The notes beneath the pieces were generated by a model. It saw nothing but the letters and a program-made list of their open reading frames with translations, was not told where the DNA came from and did not search any database. A stretch of DNA of 64,000 nucleotides from Hippasteria phrygiana (lineage: Eukaryota; Echinodermata; Asteroidea; Valvatida; Goniasteridae): positions 558,001-622,000 of the forward strand of contig JAZGUH010000121.1 of assembly GCA_037893225.1 (NCBI GenBank), written 5' to 3'. The position numbers and the translations under genes were made by a program. Below, one piece after another: positions 13,201 through 24,829 of the stretch; the stretch's first letter is position 1, and every line of letters begins with the position of its first letter.

Positions 13201-13560
13201 CTTCTCTTACTTGTCTGCTCAAAATACGCTATTTGAAGATTCTTCAAAAATCAGCCATAATTTTAAATACAATTTCCTGAATTTTCTGAAATAACGGGTG
13301 CAGACGCTGCGCAGTTAAGTTGTCGTCGGCAATCAGGTCAATGTGCTATCTTGGCGCTATGGCGACCATACTATCCTCGTTCAGTTATTACTCTTTTTTA
13401 GGATCACTAAACTTAAAATTTTATAAAATTGGTTCAATAAAATAATACTAAATATAATATATTTAAATACATATATAAATACGTTCTATATAGGTTTTAT
13501 TTATTTTATGTGACTGATTACTCACTTTTAAAATAGTAATATACCATTAATCCATTCAAA
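13201..13560. promoter_or_regulatory. Shared divergent promoter of DNAL1 and MRPS10
   Basis: The 360 bp between the predicted start codons of DNAL1 (minus, 13200) and MRPS10 (plus, 13561) must contain both promoters. No TATA box is clear for either side. The middle holds CTATCTTGGCGCTATGGCGACC and an AT-rich part near 13430-13520. Divergence follows from the two gene models; regulatory sites are not resolved. Confidence 0.55.
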
Positions 13561-16500
13561 ATGGCAGCCTCCATGGCCGTGGGTACAGCTGTCTGGAATG
13601 TAGCTCTGCGTAAATCTTTTATGTTTCAAAGGGTTCGTACTTTGTCGACCATTTGTGTACAGGTTACGTCAGGAATATATGGGATTGGTGATTACAATGG
13701 CGATTGCATTCAATAGGGACCTTTAACAATAGAGGACAATATGGCGATTGTGTAGTGTGGGGCCCGCTCTAGTCTAGAGTAGGCTTCAATGGCGATTGCA
13801 TTCAATAGGGACCTTTAACAATAGAGGACAATATGGCGATTGTGTAGTGTGGGGCCCGCTCTAGTCTAGAGTAGGCTTAAGCATGTTAAGTAATAAAGGG
13901 ACACACATTGCTTTGGATTTTGCGATTTGGGCTATAAAACTGAAATGGATATGGTTGGGAAGCTTTTTTAAAAGTAGAATATAAAGATTCACATAACTAT
14001 CCCTTCAAATTGCGTGGTTTTTGTTTAATTTCGTGACAAATAACGGTCCGCCATTTTGTAGAACCAAATTTTTGACTCCACAAAATGGCGGACCGTGTTC
14101 ACCAGTCGTATTTCCAGTCGCAGCTGGTTTAAGTACGTTCTGTTGATCCATTTTGATGTACTGTGGCACAGCGCGCAGCACTGGCGATATGTGTTGCGAG
14201 GTAGAGAATGGTACCTGGCGATTATCTGATAGGTTTACAAGGCCACTGGCTGCGGCGCCAGCCTAAAGACTCTTACAGCGCATTTTGCGCATTATTCAGA
14301 CGGTGGTATTTACTACTGGAAATAAGTCTATGTTTCGCGGGTCAGATGTCAGGGGTCAGAGGCCAATTGTTTGTTTTGTAATCACTACTCACTAATTACA
14401 ACACATTATACGTGTTTTTTTGCATGAACAACTCTTATAAAAGATAAGGAACATTTCCAAACAGCTAAATTAATGACATTTGAAGGCAATGTGTCCCTTT
14501 AACGTTAGTCCTAACAGTTAGTCCGAGTAACTTGGACCCTTTATCGCCTTTTTAAACATTTGGACATGATCTGGCAATAGTAGATCATGTCCAAATGTTA
14601 AAAAAGGCGATAAAGGGTCCAAGTTACTCGGACTAGCTCTAGCTCTAGTCTTTAGTTTTTATTATTAAATTAGACTTAACGTTAGACTGAGTCAAGGGTA
14701 TTTTTTCTCATTCCAAAAAGACTTTTTAAATCAAATTTTCTTCCGCGTTGGTACGGCAATTGCCATGTGAATCAATGAGGTTTTGCGTGTTTACTGTGCG
14801 TCATAGTGATCGCCATCTTTATTTCCGCGTTGCGTTTTGTCGTCTTCATCGTCGCTTTACCCCAAAATTTCTCTCAAAACTAAAACCCTGCCTTTTTTCT
14901 ACGACTACGGCATACCTGTTGGTTTGTAATGTCGCTAACTAACGTTAGTTTGGCAATTCTAATAACCTAAAAGTGGATTTTTGTTCCCTTAGTAGGGCTG
15001 TCCCGAATATACCGAATATTCGAATATGCGATCGTCAACCGAATATTCGAATACTTTTTGCCGGTTCAAATATATGATGCACGTACAAATACAACTCTGA
15101 TGTTAAATAGAAAAGTTACGGCGCTTAGCAGTGTCAAATGCAGCATTTTTGTCGACGGTAACTTTTTGTGGACGGAGGTTATTGTTCCCGTCTGTAAAAA
15201 ACCCCGACAAAAACGCAGGCTGGAGTTTGGTTTCTTGTTATACGTCCCGTAATGATCTTGATACAACAGGCGCATGCAAAAAATGTCGATCAGACAGTTT
15301 ATAATATCGATCGCCGCACGTAAAACACCGGCGTGCTTTGCATGCAACTTTTTACCGGTGCAACATGCAATTGCAGCTGACGCGTGAAAAACTTGATCGC
15401 CGAGTATCAAATATTCGGTCAAACCTAGTTTCGAATAATCAAATACTTAATTATTCGAAAATGAACAGCCCTAGGGAACAGGGCCCTACTCTACACAATC
15501 GCCGACAATAGGGTCCCCGGTTGAGAATGGCCCTGTTTGAAAACTGTGTACAAAACCATCTTGTGGAGACCTAATCATTTGTCCTCTATTGTTTCCATGT
15601 CTCCACAGGGTACCGGGGACCAAATTGCCTGTCCAAAATGGCTGGTGTGTAGTAATGTAACTTGGACTCCTGTCCTAGACCCGCAGTACTATCGCCAGAT
15701 CATGTCCCAATGTTAAAAAAGGTGATAAGTCAGGGTCCATATTACTTGGACTAGCTGCTGTGCTAGCTTGGGAAACAGATAATCGATAATCTATGGGGCT
15801 ACTATGCTCAGCTATGGGACTGAGGCTGGGGGCAGTTGCAAAACTGAACGGGCTGAGGTAGCATTTCAATCCGAAATACCATACCGGCGCTCTATCAACT
15901 GAGCTATCTTGCCCTATGTTGGCGGTCTCCCAAATTGTCAGTTTTCTTTGTTCGGGAGCGCAAGTCAGAAGTCATATATGGCATTCTGGGTTTATGACTT
16001 CTGACTAGCGCCCCCGAACAAAGAAAACTGACAATTTGGGAGACTGTCAACATAGGCAAGTTAGCTCAGTTGGTAGAGTGCCGGTATAGTATACCAGAGG
16101 TCGCAGGTTCGAATCCTGCTCGTGCCAGTTTTGTTTGTTCACTTTGAAAATGTATTCAAATTTACCTAGCCAGTTTCCCTTGTGGTTTGTTTGACAAATT
16201 ATAAGTTAAAAAGTCATATCCTCATTGAGTGATCCCCACAATGTCGCTTCCCAGGTTGTATCGTAAAATTGGGCATGATCCTTTGCTATACGGCATTCTG
16301 TGTTTATGACTCTTGATAGCGCCCCGAAAAAAGAAAACTGACAATTTGGGAGACTGCCAACATAGGTCAGTTGGTAGAGCGCCGGTATGGTAATCCGGAG
16401 GTCGCAGGTTCGAATCCCACTCCTGCCAGTTTTTTATAATGTTCACTTTGAAAATGAATTTAATTGAGATGCACAAATACATATAATCCTCATTGTTGGT

Positions 16501-19500
16501 TGTGCAGCTACAGACTAGCGTGATAAAGTCTTAGCCTTGAGGTGTAAAGTTGTGAGAAAGTAAATTTTCAAGATGTACATACAAATATATGTAAATATGC
16601 CCCAAATTATTCATACCCATGCCAAATTTGGGGTATTGTGAATCATTTTATTTATTATTTCTACTTTTAATGTGAATGATGTGAAACCAAAATATATGTA
16701 GATTTGTACATGCCAACTAAAAGTCATTAAGTAAAGCCTAAGTTCCGCCAATCCAGCTTTATGTATGAGAGAAAAGCAAACTACCAGATTTTTCATAGGG
16801 TATGAATAATTTTGGGCATAACTGTAAGTTTGTGAGGAGGCAAATTCAGGGCCAGTTTTGCATGTGAAGCCTTCAATTCAAGGGGGACAGTTTTGCATCT
16901 GAAGGGGACAAGTTTTCCAGGTAGCAAGTTTGAAATGGGTGAGTTTGTATGGTAAGGCGTTGTTTACCAGCTTCCTTAATGTCCTGGGTATTTCTCCCGC
17001 AACTACGCAACCTTTGACTTGTATTCAGTAGAACCATGCATGCTGAATTGCTGATCAATTGGTACATTCATGTTTAACAGGTGGGTTTTGTGCAGTTTGT
17101 CAAGAGAAATAATCCTGCTACCCTACTGGGACTCCTCTTACGATGCAGTCACTTCCAACCAAGCCTAAGGTAAATTGCAGTAACCCAGCACATGTTCTTA
17201 TTGTTTATGTTTTAAAACAATTTTGGTCAAGTAGGCTAGGGCTAAATTTATTTAGAAATTGAGTTAGTTAACTTCAAGACATAGTTTCTATACAGTCTAA
17301 AAATATCTGATTTTTAGTAATTCTCTTTTTATCTTGATTTCTTGATTTTTGTTTTTATGTAGATCAACACAGCCCCGCAGTCTCTGTAGTACAGCCCGAA
17401 ATTTCCAATGTAAGTGAAATGTGAAAATATTCATTTTGTTGTTCATTAACCCTAACCATCCCTAACCTGCCAAAATCAAACACCCCTTTGTGTTGAATTT
17501 TGTGTGATTGGGTACTGTAGAGCCTTGGCACCATCACTTTGCATGGGACTTGATGCCCTGATTTTGTCTAAGTACAAAGAATGTGCCATTGGTTTACTAC
17601 ACAGTGTTGGAGTTTGTGTTGTTAGGGAAGGATTCTAGTGAAAAGGCTTGGGCTGTTAGGGTTAACCCTAACCGTCCCAAATCCATCCCCCCAAATTGTT
17701 GGATTTTTGGCGGACTTGGTCCTAAAGGCCTGGCGTGAAAAATTATTGATGGATTATAATGGAATTGGTCCAGGAGGCTTGAGGCAGTGCCGGTGTAATT
17801 GATGACTTTTGCCTGGGATCCAGTAGTAGTGTTGTCATATAAGGCGTGTGTACTAATTAAGTCCATCAACATCAACCAACACTTCAGTGGTGGTTCCATT
17901 AGCCCATGTCTAAAAAGAAAATCGACTGATGGATTTTGGTGGATTTGGTCCAGTACCCCGCAGAGGCAGTAGGGAGTTAGGGTTAAAAGTTTGTACAGGT
18001 TTCAATTCAATTTTTCAAGTTTTCCAATAAGCACAGTGCATTCAGATTTTGTTCAAAATATTGTATTTATCGATAATGCACTGTTGTATACACAAACAGC
18101 ACCAAGTTTTACTGGATCTTCACTGAACATTGGGCATGGTATTTTACGGGAGACGTCGGGGTGTCGCGGCGGTTCTGGCAGACAAGCGAACCGCTACAAT
18201 GTGTTTGTGCAGTCAAGCGTATCATAAACAATAATCCAAAAATGGATTGAAACTGCACAAACGGCGGCAAATGGCGTCATCCGGCCTGGTGGCACTTTTG
18301 TTTTTACGCCTTATGGCGTCATCCGTACGCAAGGGGTTAAGTTGTGTTCATTTCTATTCATGTCAATGAACATATTTAAATTAGTTTACATTGCTTTTTG
18401 ACAGTTTGGAGGTCACATTTTGACTTTTTATACAACAATTAAAAATGTATCAGTCACAACTACATGTACATAGCTCATTTGTTCACAAAGTTTTGGGTTG
18501 ATAAAGAGGTTTTTGTTGAGTGAAATGTCGAATTCTGGTTCTGAAGTAACAGACTAAAACTTGAAATATAGTATACAATATTTGCTTTTGCTGTAATTTT
18601 CAGAAATGAATGGATTTGGTGGTTAGTATTTTATATCAAATACTGTAACACTGACCTGTTTGTGTGTACGTGCACTGTATATATTTCCGAGGACAAGAGA
18701 AGAAAGGAAATACAAAGAAACCTTTCAGTCCTCGAACATAGAGTCTTTTGTTGAAATCGGTCCTCGAACGTAAGGATACGTGCTTAGTCTATGGGGGTTG
18801 GTTATATTAAAGGAACAATAGGAAACACAAAGCATTGTCCTCGGACGTATTGGGGAAGTACGACTGGGTGCATAGATGCTGGGAAAACAAAGAGAATTGG
18901 TAATCCTCCAATTTTGTTTACTGAATTATTACGATATACCTTACTAGTCTGTAAGTTAATAGTAGTCTTAATCATCCTGTGAAATGATGGCACCAGGTGT
19001 GCTGTTGTCAAGAAAAGTGGAAATTAATATCGTTTTCCAACGATTTCCAGCTGGAAATCGTTAGAAAATTGCCCTGTAGCCATTAGTCAAGGCGCGTGTG
19101 GCTACCCGGACGAGTGGCACGCCCCGGACATGATGGCGCCATGGCATATCCGGGGCGCGTCACACGCCCAGATAGCCACGCGTGCCTTGACTAAAGGCTA
19201 TCATCCGCCCGACGGTTAAAAACCAGCGCGGTTTTTCTCTCGTTTTTTTCGCCATAACAACGCAAAACTTTGGAACGATATTTCCTATAAAATACTAACC
19301 CCAAATCCGCCCATTTCTGAAAATTGCAACAATGACCAATCATGTACACTGCCTATATCAAAATAATCCCACATAGTCATTACTGATTTGGTGGGTAAAG
19401 ACAGGTAAAGACTTAACTTTTCACGTGATTGTTGCAGTAAGTCATCCATGTCTGCCTCAAAGAGTTTGCCAATCATCCCATCGACCTTTGTGCACCCCTG

Positions 19501-22500
19501 CACACCATGAAGCACCAGAGAGCACCGATAATGAGGTACAAGTATGTTCAGATCAGCTACAGAGCAGTGGGGGAGGGGGTGGAAAGCAATCCCCCTCCCA
19601 CGGTGACATTTTGCAATTTAAAAATAAATTACTATTACTTAACCCCCTCCCCTTCCCACCACTTCCCAACCCCTCCCCTCCTCCTCTGCCTCCCCTTGAT
19701 TGGTTACATTACTACTGTAGGAATAAGCCAGTTCGGTATCTCAAAGGTCAAAGGTTATTCGGGATAAAATTGCTGAAGTAATGTCACGCCATGTTACGCG
19801 AATGCCCATTCTGATTGAATTTAACACGTGCACATTGTACGACCACCTTCTGCATTCACACGCGCGTGTTAGGTCATGCGGGTCATTCGGGATAAAATGT
19901 CATTGTGCACATGTGCAGTTGAAATACCGAACTGGCTTATTAGGAGCATCCCTCTCCTAATTTCAAATTTGAAACTTTTTTTTTTAGTGTCTCCGTGCAA
20001 AGCTCATGTCTTATCTAATGCTAAAAAATTAGTAATTCAATTTGAAATTAATTTTTTAGGGTGAAACACCCCCAAAAGAAGGGACATAGCAGCTTTACAA
20101 TCTTTTTGAATTGTTCATTTAATCTTTTACTACTTTTTTAAAAGGAGAAAATGGAAGAATTGGACACATTGTACAAGTCAATTGTGATGAGGGTCAAAGG
20201 TCACGATGATGCTTTGCTTGACAGCTATGAGATGTTTGTTTCTATGGCAGCGAAGGAGCTTGGTGTGACTGTGCAGAGTGTGTAAGCATAGCTGTAACCC
20301 TAATCTCACCTAATGCTACAAACAACTACTAGTTGTAAACTGTAGTGCTCTTACTACAATGGCATATTAGAAATTATATTGCACTTTACCCCAAATGAAT
20401 GCCTAGGACGTTAGGGTTAAACTATTCAAGTTTATTTAAAGCATTAGTTTATTTAGTTTGCAAAATGAAACATTTTGAGATGTTTGATGATTCAGTTAAT
20501 TGAATTTGTACATAAATAAGATTTTTGTAAATGTCTCATGTGTCGACATTTCTAAAAATAGTGCTATTTACATTCATGTGTGCTACCTGTATTGTGACTT
20601 TGTAAATTACTGGGCATGTGTGGTTCTGTGGAGTGTAGTGGGGCTGTAATTATAACCTCTCTCACCAACCCAAACCAACCCAAACAAAAATGTGAATAGA
20701 GATTTCGATACATTTCTGAAGATTTTCATAAGTTCTAATCCCGCTCCTGCCAGTTTTCTTCGTTCACTTGGAAAATGTATTCAGATTTACCTAGCCAGTT
20801 TCTGTTTTGCATTGTTTGACGATTTTCATGAGTATTTCAAAACATTTTTTAAAATCTGGCCCTCTCAACAAGTTATCATTTATTTAAGAAAAAACAATAT
20901 TTTAGTGTAGCCCCTCCCCTAATACGTAGTCTTGAATCACGCCCATAATTGGGCCATTATACTTTAGAGTAAAATAAAACAAGCGCTTTTGGCTTAGACA
21001 AAAAATGGACAAACAAAACATAACTTTCCATGCTTCTGTTATTCACAAAATGGCCAGTGTGTAATTTGGATGTTGCAAATTTTCTTGACGTTGCTTCAGA
21101 ATCTTGCATCTATGTTTCTTCCTTTTATTTTTCAGATCTAAACCGTTGAAGAAGATCCAGCGTTTAACCTTGTTGAAGTCAAGACACATCCACAAAAAGC
21201 ACAGAGTGCAGTATGAAATGCGAACGCACTTCAGAATCATTGAGGTAAATAAGGAACTTTGATTGAAGGGTAGACCTCATCAAGGAATGACAGGCATATT
21301 TCGTGTCGAGATCAATATGTCCGAGACCAAGATCTCTAAAAAACACGGACATCTAGGCCTTTGCAATCTTGTAAGACAAAGAGCTAGTTTTCATTGGCTT
21401 TAAGTTTATTGTATTCTTGAGGCGATACGCGATAGAGCATCCTGGTTTCCCTCACATTGGAGCTACAACTTGTGCAGTGCCCTATTAGTTATGCAACTGT
21501 TTTGTTTTTGGACTGGGCTGAACTGGTAAACCACGGTGGTTTTGCAAAAGAAAAAGATGCAATTTCAATTTCATGTTGAAAATATTGCAAATTAATAACC
21601 AAAATGACAGTGAGAATGTGACCCCAACTTCTGATAAATTGATCAGGCTCATTGTATTGGCTTTAGACAAATTGAGGTCATGGCAAGACTAGTTAGCTTT
21701 TGACACCAACTTAAGATGTTCACATAAAAGGTGATAAAAAGTCATTATGAGAATTATGCTCTATTAGCAAACCTGTAATGTGCCGTTTTAGTGGGTCATG
21801 CAACAGTATGTAAAGTCTAAAGCTACTTATTGAAAAACTAAGTTTTTTTCAGCTCAGTGGAACTGAACCATAATTTCCTTGCACAAAGCCTGCATTACTT
21901 TGTGGAGGTCAAGCTCAACTTAGGACATGCATGGCATGTACGTCTCCATTGTATGTATTCATAGTCAGGTCATGTCGTCATTGTTTGAAAGTTTCATGTC
22001 GGGACAGGTGTGGTGGAACACTTTTGAAAGCGGGGGGAAAAGAAGCGTGGTACCGGCTGGCTGCTGCCCCTTTCTATGTTTTTCTTGTGCGGAACTACCA
22101 AAAGTGAGGGGGGGGGGGCATTTCCCCCAAGTGGAAAAAGTTGGGGGGGGGGGGGGGAAATGGCCCCTGGCCCCCCTGTTCCACCGCCTATGCCATGGGA
22201 TACACACTAGGCGCGAATATTCCAAACATCACTTTGACGTTTGGAAGCTTGAAACTGAGGACTTGTGCGGGCTTGGCACTGAGCGTTCATCGTTCACCGT
22301 TCCATCCAGCATGCAGTTGCACCAACATGACATGACCCCCATGACATGAGTTGACCTTTAAATCTTTGAACGTATGGTTCTCAGGTCAGTTCATTTCATC
22401 GAACGTGTATACATCCACGGGAGGCAAGTTCCACGTGTGTACGCTTTATGCACGAATATTCCTACCAACATTTTGACGTCATTAGTGAACAGTGATCTAA

Positions 22501-23128
22501 ATACTTGGGCCAAAAAAACACAGTTCTGCTTCCAATTACATGGCATTTGAAAATAGGGTAGGTAGGTCGGGAATTTTTTATAAATTTGTTGGCACTTTTT
22601 TTGTGCTGATCATATGTAGGTGTCAACGTGTAGTCAAGGATCAAAGGTGGTAATAAAGCATATTTTTTTTCTTTTTTAAATAGGGTAGGTTGGGTAACAG
22701 GAAGCAGAACTTTGTTTTTTGGCCTTATATATGGGTTTCCATTTTCTTTGTGTTTCTAGTTAAAGCATGTGACTGGAAGTACAGCCGATGTTTTTTTGGA
22801 GTATGTAGAGAGAAATCTACCAGAAGGAGTGGCTCTGAAAGTAACAAAGGTATTTCAATCAAATCATAATGCTCAAAATCAATGCTCGTAGTTACTCTAC
22901 AGCCATGCTTGTCTGTGAGTTGAATTGCTGAGTAATCAATCGATCTCTGTTTTTCTTAATGCATGCATTATTTTGTGGATGTCATTTCAGAGTGCACTAG
23001 GAAAGATACCCGAGCATCTCCAGTCGCCCCCCAAGGAGAGTGTTGAGTCATCATCATCATCAGCATCTGCATCGTCATCCTCATCATCAGAAGATGAAGA
23101 GGAAAATCCAAGACAGACACCAGAATGA
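13561..23128 (+). CDS. MRPS10: Mitochondrial small-subunit ribosomal protein S10 (uS10m), 8 exons
   Basis: A component of the mitochondrial ribosome small subunit. Exons: 13561-13662, 17096-17169, 17363-17409, 19438-19535, 20145-20281, 21136-21244, 22760-22849 and 22991-23128. Together they make 795 nt (264 aa plus stop) with consistent phases. The conserved core begins at about residue 108 with [17 protein letters not shown], followed by [17 protein letters not shown], the S10 signature [18 protein letters not shown] and [21 protein letters not shown], all close to the human protein. The N-terminal 107 residues are Arg/Ser/Ala-rich with few acidic residues, as in a mitochondrial targeting peptide. 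The start [19 protein letters not shown] has a good context (CAAAATGG). The C-terminus has a Ser run followed by an acidic run. It is longer than human MRPS10 (about 200 aa). Exon 1 and its CAG/GTTACG donor are the least certain part. Confidence 0.9.
13695..13878. repeat. 92-bp near-perfect tandem duplication
   Basis: 13695-13786 and 13787-13878 are almost identical, starting CAATGGCGATTGCATTCAAT and ending GTCTAGAGTAGGCTT. It lies about 30 bp after MRPS10 exon 1, in intron 1. Confidence 0.9.
14043..14096. repeat. Hairpin ACGGTCCGCCATTTTGT
   Basis: Seventeen-base perfect arms (ACGGTCCGCCATTTTGT and ACAAAATGGCGGACCGT) with a 20-nt loop. Probably the core of a small MITE; no flanking duplication was identified. 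Confidence 0.7.
14519..14635. mobile_element. 117-bp near-perfect inverted repeat (MITE)
   Basis: Arms of about 55 bp start TAGTCCGAGTAACTTGGACC and return as the complement ending GGACTA, leaving only a few unpaired central bases. The TA at both ends suits a TA-target element. A diverged relative is at 15655-15756. The transcript would fold into a long hairpin. Confidence 0.75.
14637..15500. repeat. Dispersed ~400-bp repeat, copy 2, split by a MITE
   Basis: This is the second copy of the repeat at 11525-11940. It runs to GGATTTTTGTTCCCTTAG at 14992 and resumes after the MITE at 14993-15473 with GGGAACAGGGCCCTA, which corresponds to the continuation in copy 1. Confidence 0.65.
14993..15473. 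mobile_element. MITE with TAGGGCTGTCC termini
   Basis: The left end is TAGGGCTGTCCCGAATATAC and the right end ends GAACAGCCCTA, with ATTCGAATA-rich subterminal sequence on both sides. It is 481 bp. The open frames inside (15058-15252 plus, 15066-15422 minus) have no recognisable domain. The target duplication could be TA; this is ambiguous. Confidence 0.65.
16055..16127 (+). tRNA. tRNA-Thr(AGT)-like sequence, repeat-embedded, probably not functional
   Basis: A 73-nt cloverleaf can be drawn. It has a perfect A box (TAGCTCAGTTGG), a perfect B box (GGTTCGAATCC), a 5-bp T stem (GCAGG/CCTGC), an anticodon loop ATAGTAT with anticodon AGT, discriminator A and a following TTTT. The acceptor stem has mismatches at positions 5 and 7 and the anticodon stem has one. 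These defects and its membership of a dispersed family argue for a SINE head or pseudogene. Confidence 0.55.
16365..16428 (+). pseudogene. tRNA-like sequence with deleted acceptor/D-arm start
   Basis: Same family as 16055-16127, but about 10 nt are missing at the 5' side (GG runs straight into TCAGTTGGTAGAGC). The B box GGTTCGAATCC and a T6 run downstream are kept. Confidence 0.6.
16596..16820. mobile_element. Mariner-type MITE, 225 bp
   Basis: The termini TATGCCCCAAATTATTCATA and the complement ending TTTTGGGCATA include TA on both sides. The inverted repeats are about 23 bp. There is no transposase. It lies in MRPS10 intron 1. Confidence 0.75.
18135..18340. mobile_element. TTAA-type MITE, left end lost
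   Basis: It shares GTGCAGTCAAGCGTA, the ATGGATTGAAACTGCA block, GGCGTCATCCGGCCTGGTGG and the right terminus CCGTACGCAAGGGGTTAA with 5957-6168. It lies in MRPS10 intron 3. Confidence 0.65.
18893..19350. mobile_element. AGTGTACAYGATTGGT family, fullest copy with large palindromic core
   Basis: It runs from ATTGGTAATCCTCCAATTTTG to AATGACCAATCATGTACACT. Inside is the short palindrome CGATTTCCAGCTGGAAATCG, then a large GC-rich palindrome (about 19079-19203) whose arms are TTAGTCAAGGCGCGTGTGGC and the matching complement. Related copies are at 27656, 54402, 58236 and 62236. It has no protein-coding capacity. Confidence 0.65.
20735..20830 (+). mobile_element. 3' fragment of the tRNA-derived repeat
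   Basis: It starts inside the T arm (TCTAATCCCGCTCCTGCCAG) and continues with TTTTCTTCGTTCACTTGGAA and TTTACCTAGCCAGTTTC, the same body that follows the tRNA-like sequence at 16128 on. Confidence 0.65.
22020..22200. repeat. G-tract-rich dispersed repeat fragment
   Basis: Runs of 10 and 15 G (near 22112 and 22143), then GGCCCCTGGCCCCCCTGTTC. It resembles the G/C-tract repeats at 24830-25111 and 28555-28794. It lies in the MRPS10 intron before exon 22760. Confidence 0.4.
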
Positions 23129-24256
23129 AGATGGATTTGATTGGTGATTACTCAGATCTAAAGCAACAAGGAAATTAGAGAAGATCCGTTCAAGACTGTT
23201 CTGTGTGCGGCGGGATAGGATGACCAAGGATGGGGAGATGTACGCTGTTCAAGAAAGAAGGTGTTTGATCAACATTTTAAGATGGTCCACATCATGAAGA
23301 CTATGCAGACAACAACTACGCCAATGTTCTAGCCCTGATGACATTATTGCGCATGGCTTTTATTGTGCATGGATCAGAGCAAAAGGCAGTGTACCCTTTC
23401 AGTTGTTGAATGACAGGTTTGTATGGATAAGAGAAAGATTCTAAAATGAAAGATGTCACAACATTTTCTGATCTACTGGGTCCTTTTTATGTTTGTATCT
23501 GCTGTAATTACAATTTTCTTTGGGAACTCATTTCAAATAATGATTTCGAAATTGCCCTAAAATGTGGCTCCGATAAATCATTTAGAAAGTGAGTGGGGGT
23601 GGGGGAGGGGGTGGGGAAGGGGATTTCTCTTTAATTAACCTATCGCTGTTGAATCACGTCAACGCAGCTTGTGAATTATTGTCCAATTACATCAATTATA
23701 ATTCCACGTGGAACGCACAAAATTTGAGACAAACCGAAATTACCACACAAAATTCCCATAGGGTTGTCTAAGGGGCGTCGTTGACTTGTAAACGGCGATA
23801 GGTCAATTAGAAATGTCTTGCAAGTGTTTTTTTATCATTTCAGTTTTCATTCTGTACATTGCACGGCAACTAATAAAAGTAAACCCAAATGTCAAGCTCT
23901 GTTGGGGGAGGGGGGGGGGGGTTTTACTTTTTTGGCATTAAGTTGGAAAGTACACGTTCAGTGCATACATTTTTTAGGTATCTTGCTTCTTCGAAGTGGA
24001 AAGAATTTTACTTTTCTTTCTACAACTCGCATCAAGTGAGATTCTAGTAAATACATGTTAGTGCTCACATTATTTGACAATGATGAAAACATGCAGGGTC
24101 CCCCCCCCCCCCCCCCCCCCACCCACCCACCCAAAAAAAGGCGTGATTTGTCGCAGGGGTATTTTGCAGTTTCCACATTTCATGGATGTGGATGCCTGCA
24201 TCCAGAGAAACAGTCAACTTACTACTTGTCAGATTGTAATTGTTACGGAGAATAAA
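23129..24256 (+). other. Probable MRPS10 3' UTR and flank
   Basis: This non-coding stretch follows the MRPS10 stop. A candidate polyadenylation hexamer AATAAA lies at 24251-24256. The stretch contains a MITE (23637-23806) and C and G runs, including 21 C at 24100-24120. The true transcript end cannot be set from sequence. Confidence 0.3.
23637..23806. mobile_element. MITE with ACCTATCGC termini, copy 1
   Basis: The termini are AACCTATCGCTGTT and AACGGCGATAGGTCAA. The internal blocks CAACGCAGCTTGTGAATTAT and CCACGTGGAACGCACAAAAT are shared with 58537-58708. Confidence 0.65.
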
Positions 24257-24829
24257 TCATAATTTCAACTTGTAATATCACCTGAAAAGAAGTGTAACAA
24301 ATTGCACAGTAAATATGCCGCCATCATGGATAACTCATTAAATGCAAAGTCATAATTTGTTTCATTCAGTGCTGTTTCTGTATTTTTAGTCAAATGACTT
24401 GTGACCCAGGCTTGACCTCTGTGACATGTGACGTAGACCGGCCTGAACTAAAATATGGTGCTCTTCAGCTTGAAAGTTGCCTGATCAGAATTTGATGAGT
24501 TTGACTATCACTATACACTTTTTGTAAGCAAGGCTTCACGATAGTTAGGATGAATTGAGATTGTTGCTAAATACATGAAATGTTTTTTTACATTGAGGAC
24601 TTGCATTGTGTAATAAGTCTTTTTATGTCCATTTATCCTTTTAAAGGAAACATGCAGTGCACATTTTTTCACATATATAACTCTGCGTTACAATAATACA
24701 AACAAGTTATAAATGCTCGTTTTCATTGGAAGTGAAAAGAAGGTGGTGTTTTTTAATTCTTAAAAAGTCCTTTCATCTGTTTATGCATGAGAACTATTTT
24801 TTGTTTTGTCATACAAAAAAAGGCACTCT

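Larger units (their letters stand above)
15853..16440. mobile_element. Cluster of tRNA-derived repeats in inverted and direct order
   Basis: A minus-strand, 3'-truncated tRNA-like piece (about 15867-15913) and a complete plus-strand one (16055-16127) face away from each other across an inverted repeat built from TTGTTCGGG and CCCGAACAA blocks plus GAAAACTGACAATTTGGGAG. A third, internally deleted piece follows at 16365-16428. The same body flanks the copy at 40560-40860, so this is a dispersed family rather than tRNA genes. Confidence 0.7.

Noticed and set aside
15066..15422. 118-codon minus-strand open frame
   Set aside because: It lies inside a MITE and has no recognisable domain.
16055..16127. 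Working tRNA-Thr gene
   Set aside because: Acceptor-stem and anticodon-stem mismatches, plus several dispersed copies with the same flanks, show a repeat-derived sequence.
21927..22349. 140-codon plus-strand open frame
   Set aside because: It crosses G-runs of a dispersed repeat within an MRPS10 intron.
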